This document shows, one piece after another, positions 12,092 to 21,535 of a stretch of DNA of 64,000 nucleotides. Source of the stretch: Spodoptera frugiperda (Eukaryota > Arthropoda > Insecta > Lepidoptera > Noctuidae); NCBI RefSeq assembly GCF_023101765.2, contig NC_064220.1, positions 8,308,001 to 8,372,000 on the forward strand. The letters are read 5' to 3'. The notes beneath the pieces were generated by a model. It saw only the letters and a program-made list of their open reading frames with translations. It searched no databases and was not told the DNA's origin. Each line of letters opens with the position of its first letter. Within the stretch, counting starts at the first letter, position 1. Position numbers and translations under genes: made by a program.

Positions 12092-12370
12092 TTATGATAT
12101 AAGCCGGTAAACGAGCAGACGGATCACCTGATGGTAAGCAATCACTGCCGCCCGTAGACACCCGAAACACCAGAGTCGTATCAACTGCGTGCGGCGCGAA
12201 TGGGCCGGCTCGACCAGAGTAATATCACGGCCTCATAGAAAACCGGCGTAAAATAATGCATTGCATTGTGTTGCGTTGTTTGAGTGAGGTTACCGGAGAA
12301 TCAAATACTCCATTTTTAATCTTCCCAATCCCCAATTCCACAATAACCCTTAAATTCCTAACCCCCAATT
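12092..12370 (-). mobile_element. F3 copy with inverted 5' part
   Basis: Positions 12092-12187 match the 3' part of F3 with sense on the minus strand. Positions 12188-12370 match the upstream part in the opposite orientation ('ggccggctcgaccagag', 'gtgagtgaggttaccgg', 'cccttaaattcctaac'). A 5' segment inverted relative to the 3' segment is what twin priming by a LINE reverse transcriptase produces. Confidence 0.7.
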
Positions 12371-13014
12371 TATATACCATAAAAAATAAATCTAAAATAT
12401 ACCATGGGAAAGCTTAAAAGCCGTTTTATTAGAAAATAAGGCATTCTTATCTGATTTAAAAAAAAAACGGTAAAGTTACCGATATTCTATAATACATTCG
12501 AATTGCGGAAATGATAATAATATTATTAGATATACCATATCGGCATATCTTTATTAATCTATTTTTTTTCGTTGACATTTAAAAAAATACCGTGTTATTT
12601 AAATATTAGTAACTGTAATGACAATTACCGTTAAAACTAATCTTATGCATCTAACTAAAGTTAAATAAAAATATCTGTCTCACACAAACTCGAAAACTGA
12701 TCAACCGATTACCATAAAATTTATGCGCATAGGTACAATAATGAAATAAATACTAGGATAATAAATTTTTATTTCAGTTACTTGCAAATTATTAGTTGAT
12801 ATATTTATTAAGGAAAAGATATTTTTTTAATTTTGTTAATAATATATTTATTTTTCTTGTCTTATATTTTTTTCTTTATTCTGACACATACCACAAGAAT
12901 ACATTCCATGTATGTATTATGTTGTCTTGACTTAATTCCGACATATTAGTAATTCGCATCAGTAGCAAACAGTCAGTTTCATATTAAGTATAATTTAATT
13001 TAATAAGAAAAATA

Positions 13015-13060
13015 AAATTTATATTAAAATTTTATTGTACTAAAATTTTAATATAAATTT
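13015..13060. repeat. Perfect 20-bp palindrome arms
   Basis: Arms 13015-13034 and 13041-13060 are exact reverse complements around the 6-base centre TTGTAC. They are entirely AT apart from the centre, so this could be an AT-rich relic of a hairpin element. Confidence 0.6.
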
Positions 13061-13065
13061 AATAC

Positions 13066-13185
13066 TATGCTGAAAACCGCAAAAAAATCGGTTCATACAA
13101 ACGCGAGATAATCACGCACAAACATACATACATACAGATCAAAATGGGAACCTCCTTTTTTTTTGAAGTCGGTTATTAAAGATCA
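13066..13185 (+). repeat. Non-LTR-type 3' end ('gaagtcggttatt')
   Basis: Ordered blocks 'gctgaaaaccgcaaaaaaat', 'cgcacaaacatacatacata', 'gaagtcggttattaaa' match a second copy at 23020-23130. The arrangement resembles 3' ends of lepidopteran LINEs known to me, but the exact family is not established. Confidence 0.5.
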
Positions 13186-13430
13186 GATCAATAATACGAT
13201 TTATTATAAAGCAAGGAAGTCTTTAAAATGTAAAATAGGTAGTTTAAAAGAAATTTAAATATTTTAAACAAAACTGAGGTAAAAATTGAATAATATTTAA
13301 TGTCGTTAAGATAAAAATGAACATTAACATATTAACAGATTAAAATATTAACAGGCGTTAGATTATAGTATTTTTATTAATCTAATAGTCTGGGAAAATG
13401 TCTAAATTTATATAATTTTATTATAACTTT

Positions 13431-13612
13431 AGGTAGAGGTGAACATTACGGCACGTAACACCACTATACAATGTAAACCCACTTTCACCATTTGTGTTAT
13501 AAATCCCGTGTTATAGGGGGTGAGCCTATTGCTATATACCAGGCACAAATCCAGACTCCGTGTTACTACTGAGAAATTTTCGAAATACAGAAGCCGAAAG
13601 GCCCAGTAATAC
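13431..13612 (-). repeat. S1 SINE, body and tail
   Basis: Minus-strand S1 lacking the head: 'gcccagtaatacc' at the high end and 'cctctgcct'-type tail degraded at the low end. It is followed by a T-rich stretch and then the Helitron at 13682. Confidence 0.7.
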
Positions 13613-13681
13613 CTTTTTTTTCTCTTTATTTATTTAAAGGGGTTTTTACGCATAGCGTATGTCAGTCCCATCATAACCTAA

Positions 13682-15017
13682 TCTATACATATAATAAAAT
13701 CGTAGAAAAGTGCTGTCTGTACATTGAAAATAAAAATAAAAAAAATAGCAGGGGTTATTGTTATGTCGATGTCGAACCCAAAAATGTAATTAACTTTTTT
13801 TTTGTCTGTTTGTCTGTTTGTCTGTTTGTCTGTTTGTCTGTTTGTCTGTTTGTCTGTTCGTCTGTGCGCGCTAATCTCAGAAACGGCTGATCCGAGTTGG
13901 ATGCGGTTTTCACGAATATATTGTGGGAAGCTTAAATTTACATTTAGTGTTTGTTTCATGTCAATCGGTTCATAAATAAAAAAGTTATGTCAAATTAAAG
14001 AATCACGTCGAACATTCTATGCTTATACCATTAATCTCCGCAACTATTTGACGGATTTGGTTGAAATTTGGTACAGATATAGTTTAGAACCTTAGAAAGG
14101 ACATAGATATATTTTTATTTCAAAAATCAAAAAATAAAATAAAAATAAGAAATAAATTATTTATAAATAATTCTATGTCGATCGTTACACGACTTCGGTT
14201 CATGTTATTGTTTTAATTCATCGAAAAAAAGTAAATAAATAGTAAAAAGGTATGAAAAAAATAATATCAATATAATTAAACTTTTAGTACAAAGAAAATG
14301 CCCGAACGGAGTATAAATAAATAATCCAAGTTGTCTTTATCCTCGATAGATCGCGTTGGGATCGAAATAGATCGCGCTATGGTTTCGTTACATTCATTTG
14401 GTTGGGTATCGGCCGAGAGCTTCGGTACTATCGTAGAAAAAGTGTATTATCAGTCGTATGATTATTTGTCTGTAGTGGTCCTGCTGTTTCGTATATTCTA
14501 AATTGGTTTCGTTGTATTTGTCAATTAATAAGTTTATTTGTTGGGTTTTCCTGGTTTTTTGGTTAAACTATTTAACGTAGGTTTAGTTTGATATCGATTA
14601 TTAGTAGTTACTGTAGTTAGTTTTTTTAATAAAATTGTAAGTCTATTTTTTTTTTAATTAGATTAGATTTAAGTCGTTTCTTTTAAATTATTTAGTTTAA
14701 GCTTGGTTATTATAGCATAGAGGATAGGTTGTAATATAGTTTCTTTTTTAATTGTTATAAATTCGTAATTCGTAGCTTTCTTTAGTTTTAAGTTAGTTTA
14801 AGTCCGTTTTTAAAATATTTTTTCAATGCCCTAAGTGAGTATACATCTATTAAATTCAAACGCAGAGCTCATTATGTTGATTTTTGAAGAGTTCCCTGGA
14901 ATATCTTCCACATCTCATTTTTGAAGAGATCCCGCGAGATCGGGAACTATGTGGTTAAAACCAAAAATTTGCCGGAAGTCACTATTCCACGCGAACGAAG
15001 TCGCGGGCAAAAGCTAG
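13682..15017 (+). mobile_element. Helitron-like element, 1.34 kb
   Basis: Starts TCTATACATATAAT after an A (13681) and ends with the hairpin-forming 'cgcgaacgaagtcgcgggc' followed by CTAG (15014-15017). TC start, CTRR end with a nearby hairpin and A/T insertion define Helitrons. It includes a TCTGTTTG microsatellite (about 13802-13862). No Rep/helicase frame is visible, so it is non-autonomous. An inverted relative lies at 32811-35083. The next Helitron begins at the very next base. Confidence 0.85.
13802..13862 (+). repeat. (TTTGTCTG)n microsatellite
   Basis: About seven tandem 8-bp units near the 5' end of the Helitron. The inverted Helitron copy has the complementary array at about 34896-34964, so the array is an internal part of the element. 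Confidence 0.9.
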
Positions 15018-15225
15018 TCTATACTAATATTATAAAGCTGAAAAGTTTGTTAGTTTGATTGTTTGTTTGTTTGAACGCGCTAATCTCCAGAACTACTGGT
15101 CCGATTTGAATAATTATTTTTGTGTTGAATAGTGCATTTATCGAGGAAGGCTATAGGCTATAAAACATCACGCTATGACCAATAGGAGCCAAGCAGAGCG
15201 GGTGAAACCGCGCGGAAGTAGCTAG
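15018..15225 (+). mobile_element. Short Helitron abutting the previous one
   Basis: Starts TCTATACTAATATTATAAAG directly after the CTAG of the upstream element and ends 'accgcgcggaagtagCTAG' (15222-15225) followed by T. The body has the 'gaacgcgctaatctccagaa' and 'gaggaaggctataggctata' blocks I associate with non-autonomous lepidopteran Helitrons. There is no base between the two elements. Confidence 0.85.
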
Positions 15226-15261
15226 TCTATTATAAATATATTACAAGATATAATAGATTAA

Positions 15262-15319
15262 TAGTAATACTTTGCCGGACCGAAGTCACAATTGCGACCA
15301 CTCGACCAACGAGGCAGTT
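15262..15319 (-). repeat. S1 SINE head fragment
   Basis: Minus-strand head only, with a deletion across the box-B region ('tttgccggaccgaagtc'), so it should lack a functional internal promoter. Confidence 0.65.
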
Positions 15320-15612
15320 TTGTATTTAATACAGAACATAAAACTAAATCACACCATTACAAATTATTTACTAACAAGTAAACACGTCATAAACAAGGAC
15401 TAGATCTGAAATGCTAATTCTAGTACATTTGTAGTGTGTTTAGATACTGATAATATTATTTATTCAATGAACTACAAGTCTAACCTAAACTGGTACATTT
15501 TACTACCGTTTTATTATGAACTGATAACGTAGGAATGACAATGTGCGTATTCCGCGAATGGGATAGGCAGAAATACACAGCTATGTTTTACTGATCAGTT
15601 TTTTTTTACTAA

Positions 15613-15800
15613 AGTTCAACACTAGGCTTTTTTCCTGTGTCGTGGTTGCGTTTACAAACATTCAAGTTCACATACACATGACACCCGGACCCTAAACAAT
15701 AATTTGTGGATTACACAAAGAGTTGTTCCTTGCGAGAATCGAAGCCGCTACGCCACTTTGCGTGGCAGCCAGTTACCCAGCTACCGCGTCAACCGTGAAG
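15613..15800 (-). repeat. S2 SINE
   Basis: Near full-length copy: tail 'aacactaggcttttttcctg' at the low end, head ending 'gcgtcaaccgtg' at about 15800. Confidence 0.75.
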
Positions 15801-15860
15801 TCAAGAGTTTTTGAGTCCCAAGTGTACGTAGGTTATCACATATTATTATTTTATAACAGC

Positions 15861-16085
15861 TGATGCCCCACGGCATTGTACGCGTGGATCACAGCATTTT
15901 TTTGCGTTAGCGTAGAATATAAATTCCGGTAAATAACGTATTTTTGTTCCTATTTTCTAAAATAAAAGTAGCCTAAGTTACTCCTCAGTACAACAGCTAC
16001 GCGCCAATAAAAGACCCGTCAAAATCGGTCCAGCTGTTTCAGAGATTAACCAGAACAAACAGACAAAGAGACATATAGAATAAAT
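15861..16085 (-). mobile_element. Decayed Helitron-like repeat
   Basis: Reversed, the low-coordinate end reads 'ccacgcgtac...ggggcatcagctg', a degraded version of the GC hairpin plus CTAG end. The other end has 'aaaatcggtccagctgtttc' and 'agacatatag'. The terminal bases no longer fit CTAG or A/TC, so the boundaries are approximate. Confidence 0.45.
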
Positions 16086-16471
16086 TTGTAAATTTTTTTA
16101 TTTTTTTATTTCAATATTACGAACAGACACTTCAATTTTATTGATAGCTATACTATACCTATAAATGATCTATGATTATATTCAAAATTGGTGTTTTCAC
16201 AAAAAAAAAATCGTAATTTCGGAACTGAAAAGTCACTTTAATTACCAATACGACAATAGAACATGATACCTGTCGCTAGGCAGTTACAATAGCAATTATT
16301 TACCCAACGATGCAGTCAAGCAATAAAATATGAACATGCGTAATTCTCACTCATACTGCAATCAACCACTACTGATCGTAATTTATATTAAAATTATTTA
16401 TGTTAGAGTCACAACAAAGCACAACGTTTTGAGCGTAAAACTAGTGCCACATAAATTTGCAGACCCTACTC
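16086..16471. other. Unassigned AT-rich DNA
   Basis: Nothing recognised between the decayed Helitron and the broken gene at 16472. Confidence 0.35.
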
Positions 16472-17313
16472 TCATACTAAACGATGCCCCGAGCAACTAA
16501 CACTACAACCAGTTTCATCTACTTGTCTTCTTATTAACTTTTCAGCTACCTCAAAATCAACCTTATCTTAATCTGTATTGAGTTTAAACTTTAACGGTCC
16601 AAACTCTTCATTTTGATGTTTATCATTTTGCACAGTTAGTGTTCTATTTCTATCGTCCTCAGCAATTTCTTCTCATAAAGCTCAAAATTCATCCTTCGAT
16701 TGTTCTTCTTTGCCTTTTGTTTTTGCTGCTACCGAGCCTGTACAGGGAGTTACTCGAGAATTTATTTCTACAATAGAATCAACACGAAGTGGTTTCTTAG
16801 CCTCAAGGAGAATAGCGACTGAATTATTGCCTGGTAGCATTACTTGCTCAGAATCATTCACTATCTTTCCATCTGGTCCATTCTGACATACTTTACAACC
16901 AGGGCTCGGCTTCTGATTTTCTTTAATGACGCAAGATATATGAGGTCTTATGAAGAATTTGTTTCTTTATGTATCGTATGTTGATGAGTGTGATATTTTA
17001 TATTGGTCCCGTCCGGTTTCAAAGAACCGATATGTTGGAAGTTAATTGCGTATTTTTATAACTGCTTGAGATCATCTAGTGGATCGCAATCGTCTCATCA
17101 AAATTTTTTATTTATTGGTGGGCCTTTAAAAGTTCTATTAGAACTACAATTGAAGTTCTGATTCTCACATTGATTGATGTATTCGGTAGCTTTAGTTCCA
17201 CATATTATTTCACAACTGTTTAAATTCTTCCCACAATTAGAGACCAGTTTAGAACAGCCGTTGTTACTGCTACCGGGTCTATTACAAATATCTCTATATG
17301 TGACATACTCCAT
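16472..17313 (-). pseudogene. Decayed Cys/Asn-rich protein gene, unidentified
   Basis: I do not recognise this protein. Reading the minus strand from the ATG at 17313, the first 71 codons are open and cysteine-rich (first residues MEYVTYRDICNRPG). Two TGA codons follow at 17100-17095 and a TAA at 17058-17056. The frame is then open to a TAA at 16950, where a shift of frame moves the protein-like reading to the next frame, open from about 16950 to 16685 (includes GCKVCQNGPDGK and several lysine- and valine-rich segments). Further stops lie at 16684, 16675 and 16570, and protein-like sequence (EETGCSVSC-like) continues to 16474. About 280 codons remain in all. The low-complexity-free composition, matched cysteines and long continuous similarity of style across the breaks argue for a once-real gene without introns. 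It matches no repeat in the window. An origin from foreign (possibly viral) DNA or from a fast-evolving host gene are both open. Confidence 0.6.
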
Positions 17314-17858
17314 TTAATTTTATTTGAGGAATGTGTGTGTGAGAAAATATAAATTATAATCAATAACAGATACTAGCTGCTATAAATATTAGTAAATTAT
17401 AGACGAGTTCGCTATTATTATCATTGACTTGTTGATTTTAGAAATTGTCAGTAATATTTTTAATCATACATACATACATACATACATAACCTCACGCCTG
17501 TCTCTCATGGGGGTAGGCAGGGACAATGGAACGCCAGTTGCTACGAATCTTACTTATAATATGTTATTTTTAATCACATATTTTGATCCTGAGTGATAAG
17601 CGGAGATTTGATGAGATGAACCAACCGTATAACCGACGAAAAAGTAGTTAGGAGCAGGTTTATATATAAGAATTCATTTGCCACATGTCCGCTAAAAATC
17701 TGAACCTAGAAATTTTGTACCACAACTTTGTATTTCCTAATTATATGTTAAAAAAAACAAATACATTACATTTGTACCTCGAACATTTACAGCCTAAGAA
17801 CAAATCAACAATCTAAAAGGCTATCCGTTTCATCAAAGCTGGCCTACAAGAGGAATCA
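17314..17858. other. Intergenic stretch between two broken genes
   Basis: Contains the CATA microsatellite and an S1-like tail. Neither strand keeps a protein-like frame here, so the two flanking reading frames are separate units. Confidence 0.4.
17463..17488 (+). repeat. (CATA)n microsatellite beside a repeat tail
   Basis: Six CATA units followed by 'acctcacgcctgtctctcat' and 'gggtaggcaggg', which resembles the reversed tail of an S1-like SINE but is too diverged to assign. Confidence 0.6.
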
Positions 17859-18344
17859 TCAACTAGCCTCGTTAATTAAAACTACCGAGACTAGCCCTAG
17901 TTTCCTGCATTGTCTGCACTGACAAAGGCAGTCGCGCAACCGATTGATTTGCATAGCAGAGCGTTTATTACATTTCGTTGCGACTAGGCAGCATTTAGTT
18001 AGGACATTACGACATTTCTCTTGGGCTATTGTAGACAGCAATCATGTCAAGCTATCCTTATTCATCAGATTTCTGCAATTGATTTTCAGTCTTAAGTTTT
18101 TGTGTGAAGGTCGGATATTAAGTGAAGAATTTGGTCCGTTTAGTATAGTTAAATTTGCGGTCGTCTTGTTAAAACTGATAAAATGTATATTAGCTCCTAC
18201 TTGTATTATTATGTTGTTCTCTAATGTCCATGTTCGTGTTTTACAGTAGTTTGGCATAATGTTATCTTTATATGCCTTAAGCGACTCTGATACTGACAGA
18301 CTTTGCAAATACCGGGAGTTATTATGGAAAGTGTTGGTCGAGGG
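17859..18344 (-). pseudogene. Protein-like frame with one in-frame TGA, unidentified
   Basis: I do not recognise this protein. On the minus strand one frame stays open from just after a TAG at about 18344 down to the stop at 17859, interrupted only by a TGA at 18044-18042. The first in-frame ATG inside it is at about 18254. The part before the TGA is rich in Asn, Ile and Thr with several possible N-glycosylation sites (NKTT, NLT, NSS). The part after it is cysteine-rich (KCC, KCNK, CLCQCRQC) and ends INEAS. Roughly 160 codons in total. Its style resembles that of the broken gene at 16472-17313, and the two may be pieces of one locus or neighbours of common origin. The plus-strand frame at 17944-18249 is its shadow. 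Whether TGA is a mutation or this is two short genes cannot be told by eye. Confidence 0.5.
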
Positions 18345-18518
18345 TTTAGGGTTGGTCTACGTTTGTCTAAGTGAATAAAATAGATACAATTATTTCAAAG
18401 CATTTCGTTGTACAAAATCATCTGAAAGAACAAGAACTACAATGAGAAGACAGAACAGTTATTACTTAAATAATCTACTTATAAAGTTTTTGATTCGCTT
18501 TATCATATATGACAAAAT

Positions 18519-18610
18519 AAAAAAATACTTACGTGTCTAATATTTTTTCATTACCTAACTGAAAGACTAAATAGATTTTAAATTTTCATACCCCGTCATC
18601 ATCCCTATGA
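18519..18610 (-). repeat. Partial copy of the 8.7-9.0 kb repeat
   Basis: Reversed match to 8735-8815: 'gatgacggggtatgaaaat', 'aatctatttagt', 'attagacacgta'. It lies between the second and third protein-like frames. Confidence 0.6.
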
Positions 18611-18757
18611 GATCAAATAATATTATCGATTTTACTAAACCATTTCTCCGACTCACCACGGCTTGCAAATCGTGAAAAATTTGATGATACATTGTGGATT
18701 GATAGACATTGATATTTTTTTTTATTCTAATAACAAAAATTCTAGGTTATGAGATTT

Positions 18758-18824
18758 CCCTACTAAAGATAGTGTTTTGACATAAGCCCCATACAAAATC
18801 TGTCAAAATTCTATCTCTAGTAGG
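18758..18824. mobile_element. Short hairpin MITE
   Basis: Arms CCCTACTAAAGATAGTGTTT (18758 onward) and its near reverse complement ending CTATCTCTAGTAGG (18824) pair around about 20 bases. It lies directly upstream of the open frame at 18844. The CCTACTAG-type end is shared with the repeats at 20095, 53958 and 57546. Confidence 0.55.
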
Positions 18825-18843
18825 CAAATGTACAGATAGATAG

Positions 18844-19263
18844 CTTATTGGAATTGGCCGTAAAACAAAATCTGCTATTAGTGTGCCAAACCACAAAAAG
18901 TCTAAACATCGGCAATCCAAGTACCAAAAAACAAGTTATTCCAATTTACGTCACATATTTTTTGCAAAGAAAGAAAGGAAACCGTTAGACAATTGCAACA
19001 GATATTTACATAGAGATAATGATCATATAGCCTCAAGCTGTAGAGCGATTGGTCTACAAGTGGACCCATATCGAGATATAACGATTAATAAATTAAATAT
19101 ATCGATTCTTAAATCGCTTCCTAAAGATAACAATGGAACGAGAATCGATAAATCGTATGCTGGAGATGTCATAAATTTTGGTGTTGGAATATTTGAATTA
19201 AGTAATCTTAACAATACTTCGGAGTGTAGTTTATGTAGGTATAATAATAATTTTAGGAAGTAA
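18844..19263 (+). CDS. Unidentified open frame, 139 codons, probably a 3' gene remnant
   Basis: I do not recognise this protein. The frame is open from just after a TAG (18841-18843) to the TAA at 19261-19263. It has no ATG near its start (the codon at 18883 is GTG), so it is probably the 3' part of a gene whose 5' part was lost or disrupted close to the hairpin at 18758-18824. The first third is lysine/arginine-rich (NHKKSKHRQSKYQK), the middle has DNCNRYLHRDNDH, and the end has SLPKDNNGTRIDKS, then GVGIFELSN, then a CSLC pair. No signal peptide or membrane segment is seen. With the two minus-strand frames it forms a 2.8-kb block of protein-like, intronless sequence. It could be host, viral or mobile-element derived. 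Confidence 0.45.
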   Translation, partial: LIGIGRKTKSAISVPNHKKSKHRQSKYQKTSYSNLRHIFFAKKERKPLDNCNRYLHRDNDHIASSCRAIGLQVDPYRDITINKLNISILKSLPKDNNGTRIDKSYAGDVINFGVGIFELSNLNNTSECSLCRYNNNFRK

Positions 19264-19269
19264 GTCCAT

Positions 19270-19310
19270 ATTTATAAAAGTAAGATGGGATTGACATCAT
19301 CGCTTATTGT
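19270..19310 (+). repeat. Left 41-bp direct repeat flanking F3
   Basis: Matches 19637-19677 at 39 of 41 positions (starts ATTTATAAAAGTA, ends CATCGCTTATTGT). Much longer than the 8-14 bp duplications beside F2 elements. Confidence 0.85.
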
Positions 19311-19636
19311 CTTCTGTTTTTTTTATTTTATGAAACACCGGTAAATAAGCAGACTTATCACCTGATGGTAAGCAATCGCCGCCGCCCATGGACACTTGGA
19401 ACACCAGAGGCTTTACAAGTGCGTTACCGGCTTTTTGGGGGTTAGGAATTTAAGGGTTGTTGTTCGGGAATCGGGGATTGGAAAGATTGGGAAGGGGGGA
19501 GTTGGGCCTCCGGTAACCTCACTCACGCAACGAAACACAACGCAAGCGTTGTTTCACGTCGGTTTTCTGTCAGGCCGTGGTATCACTCCGGTCGAGCCGG
19601 CCCATTTGTGCCGAAGCATGACTCTGCCACAGTTAG
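19311..19636 (-). mobile_element. F3 element, longest copy, 326 bp
   Basis: Plus-strand order: T-rich start (A-tail of the sense strand), 'cggtaaataagcagac', 'cacctgatggtaagcaatcg', 'ggaatttaagggttgttg', 'ctcactcacgcaacgaaac', 'ggtcgagccggcccatttg', 'ccgaagcatggctc'. Sense is minus. The 3' part resembles the end of lepidopteran LINEs that finish in an A-run. No reading frame is expected or claimed. Confidence 0.75.
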
Positions 19637-19677
19637 ATTTATAAAAGTACGATGGCATTGACATCATCGCTTATTGT
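19637..19677 (+). repeat. Right 41-bp direct repeat flanking F3
   Basis: Partner of 19270-19310. The pair marks either an unusually long target duplication or a local duplication around the insertion. Confidence 0.85.
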
Positions 19678-20094
19678 GTACAAAAATCCCTTAAATCAAG
19701 AAGATTAAAAAAAATAGAACTAGCCTCATACTAACAAAAGCAAAGCACCTCATACCACTCTTAGATTGCTCTCCATTCATACGCGTTTCTACGTCTGTGC
19801 GTAAATCACATGCAGGATTAGTTGCCGGGAGCTGTTTTAACGCCTCAATATATTTACTGGCCATTAACACACGTCTTATTTATGATAGCAGTTATCACTT
19901 AGCTAATATCGTTCTTCTGAATAGGCTGGGAAAGGATTAGATGGGCTTGCTTTTGTTTTGTGGGTTAATAGGAATGATGACTGGGTCAAAAATAAATTAT
20001 TACGACTTTTCAACACAATAAAATATTCAAAAATAATCACTCTCATTCATAAATTTGACGAACTAACTACTTAATTGTCGATTTTTTTCTAGCT

Positions 20095-20225
20095 ACATTT
20101 CTAGAAATAAGTCTGCTATTTGACGTCAAAAACTTATGACATCATAATAGAGTATTTCATACAAAGTTCATAGAAAATATTGTTTTTGACGTTTCGAAAA
20201 ATGTATTGAATTTGACTAGTAGGAA
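20095..20225 (-). repeat. Dispersed repeat ending CCTACTAGTCAAATTC
   Basis: Reversed it shares, in order, 'ctactagtcaaattcaata', 'atgtcaaaaac', 'ttatgacgtcataa' (here 'ttatgacatcataa') and 'gcgtcaaatag' with 53958-54085 and 57546-57640. Probably a short DNA element; terminal repeats not resolved. Confidence 0.55.
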
Positions 20226-20488
20226 ACATGCCTATTAGTGCTGGAGTTGGTTTGTCTTTTGTTTTGATTGGTATGTTATTTTTTTTGTGTCCTAGGTTTA
20301 TGACGTTTTTCAAGTTCGATGCTTATGCGATGAAGAAACTGTGTTCAGTGTGAAATTCAAACCATATTAACAAGGTAAAAAGGTGAATTTTCCTATAACA
20401 CTTATTATTTTTTTGCACAAATCTGCTTACTATACTATACCTATATACAAAGGTATATTGTTATAAAATAAACACCTAAGTATCTGCC

Positions 20489-20637
20489 CTTTTTTTGAGG
20501 GGGGATAATCATCCAATGACTTCTCCCGTCTTGTGTGAGGCGAGAGGGAGTCAGACTCTTACTGACTAAAAACCACCCCGTTCCTACTCCTGCTTCTCGA
20601 GCCGGAGCCCCGGTAAACCCGCTAGGTAGTCCACAGC
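20489..20637 (-). mobile_element. F2 element with 12-bp target duplication
   Basis: Perfect direct repeat TAAGTATCTGCC at 20477-20488 and 20638-20649. A-tail as T-run at 20489. It starts at the common F2 5' position. Confidence 0.85.
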
Positions 20638-21048
20638 TAAGTATCTGCCTAATCCCTTCTTCAAGATAGGTGTTAAAACAATCTCAACAGCAATCACTTC
20701 CAAATTAATATCAAACCTATAATTATTTAGTCGATTCTGTTAAAAAGTTAATCTGGCTGAATTCATTTGTATGCAAATTGCTTTCAATAGAAAATCACCT
20801 GAGGATAGCCATCTATGAGGATGTAGACATAACTTGTCTTGGATTTTAAATAATGGATAAGAAAATTAAATGTTTTTGCTTCTTAGTTGCCCTATCTATT
20901 GGTATTCCCAGTCAAAACGTGTCTTTGGAAATTTGAAATAACTGATTGGAGAATCTAAAAAGGATAAGTATAAATGTGTTATTTCTTAGCCAAAACAAAC
21001 CGGCACGCTTAGGTCACCTACAAAATGTTTGAACAATGGCTTCTCTCA

Positions 21049-21113
21049 TCCCGTTCCTGGTTTTCGAGCCTCAGTTCTGGTAACCCGTAGGCAGTCTGGA
21101 GCTAGCTCAGTAG
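21049..21113 (-). repeat. Degenerate F2 fragment
   Basis: Retains 'cccgttcctggttttcgagc' and 'ggtaacccgtaggcagtc' only. Tail and flanking duplication are lost. Confidence 0.55.
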
Positions 21114-21289
21114 CCTAAAGTATTTTACCTTGTACTTTTCAACGTCTTGACAAAGTTTGACTAAAGTTATACAGTAAGTAAGCATTGGATTTCCTATTGA
21201 TTATCATTTGAAACTAATCTCAAGGTTATTTTCTTTTTCTATCGCTTTGACTGAATATTAGTTTTACATTGTTCTCACATAGTTGAAGC

Positions 21290-21535
21290 AATCGAAACAA
21301 TGTAACCAAGAATTGTATTTTGAATCTGATTGAAAAAGAGTACCTATCGAGTTTCTTGCTCATTCTTCTCCATAGGAATCTACACATTGGAACGAGCAAA
21401 TAGCTTCACTAGAGGACTGACCGACAGACAGACGTTAATAATATGTATTATTATATTTGCTTTGATGTTCAAAAGTGCCTTCCTAGTTTATTTGAAATAA
21501 ATGATTTTGACTTTGACTTTGAATCAAGTTTTAAA
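21290..21535 (+). repeat. Non-LTR-type 3' end with (TTTGAC)n tail
   Basis: Blocks 'aaccaagaattgtattttga', 'gagtttcttgctcattcttc', 'ttcaaaagtgccttcctagt', 'aataaatgattttgactttg' recur in the same order at 61890-62112 and reversed at 47321-47415. A simple TTTGAC tail at a fixed 3' end is typical of LINE-mobilised sequence. Confidence 0.65.

Noticed and set aside
13802..13862. CRISPR-like array
   Set aside because: Simple 8-bp microsatellite without spacers, in a eukaryotic Helitron.
17944..18249. 101-codon plus-strand hydrophobic frame
   Set aside because: It is the shadow of the more protein-like minus-strand frame at 17859-18344.
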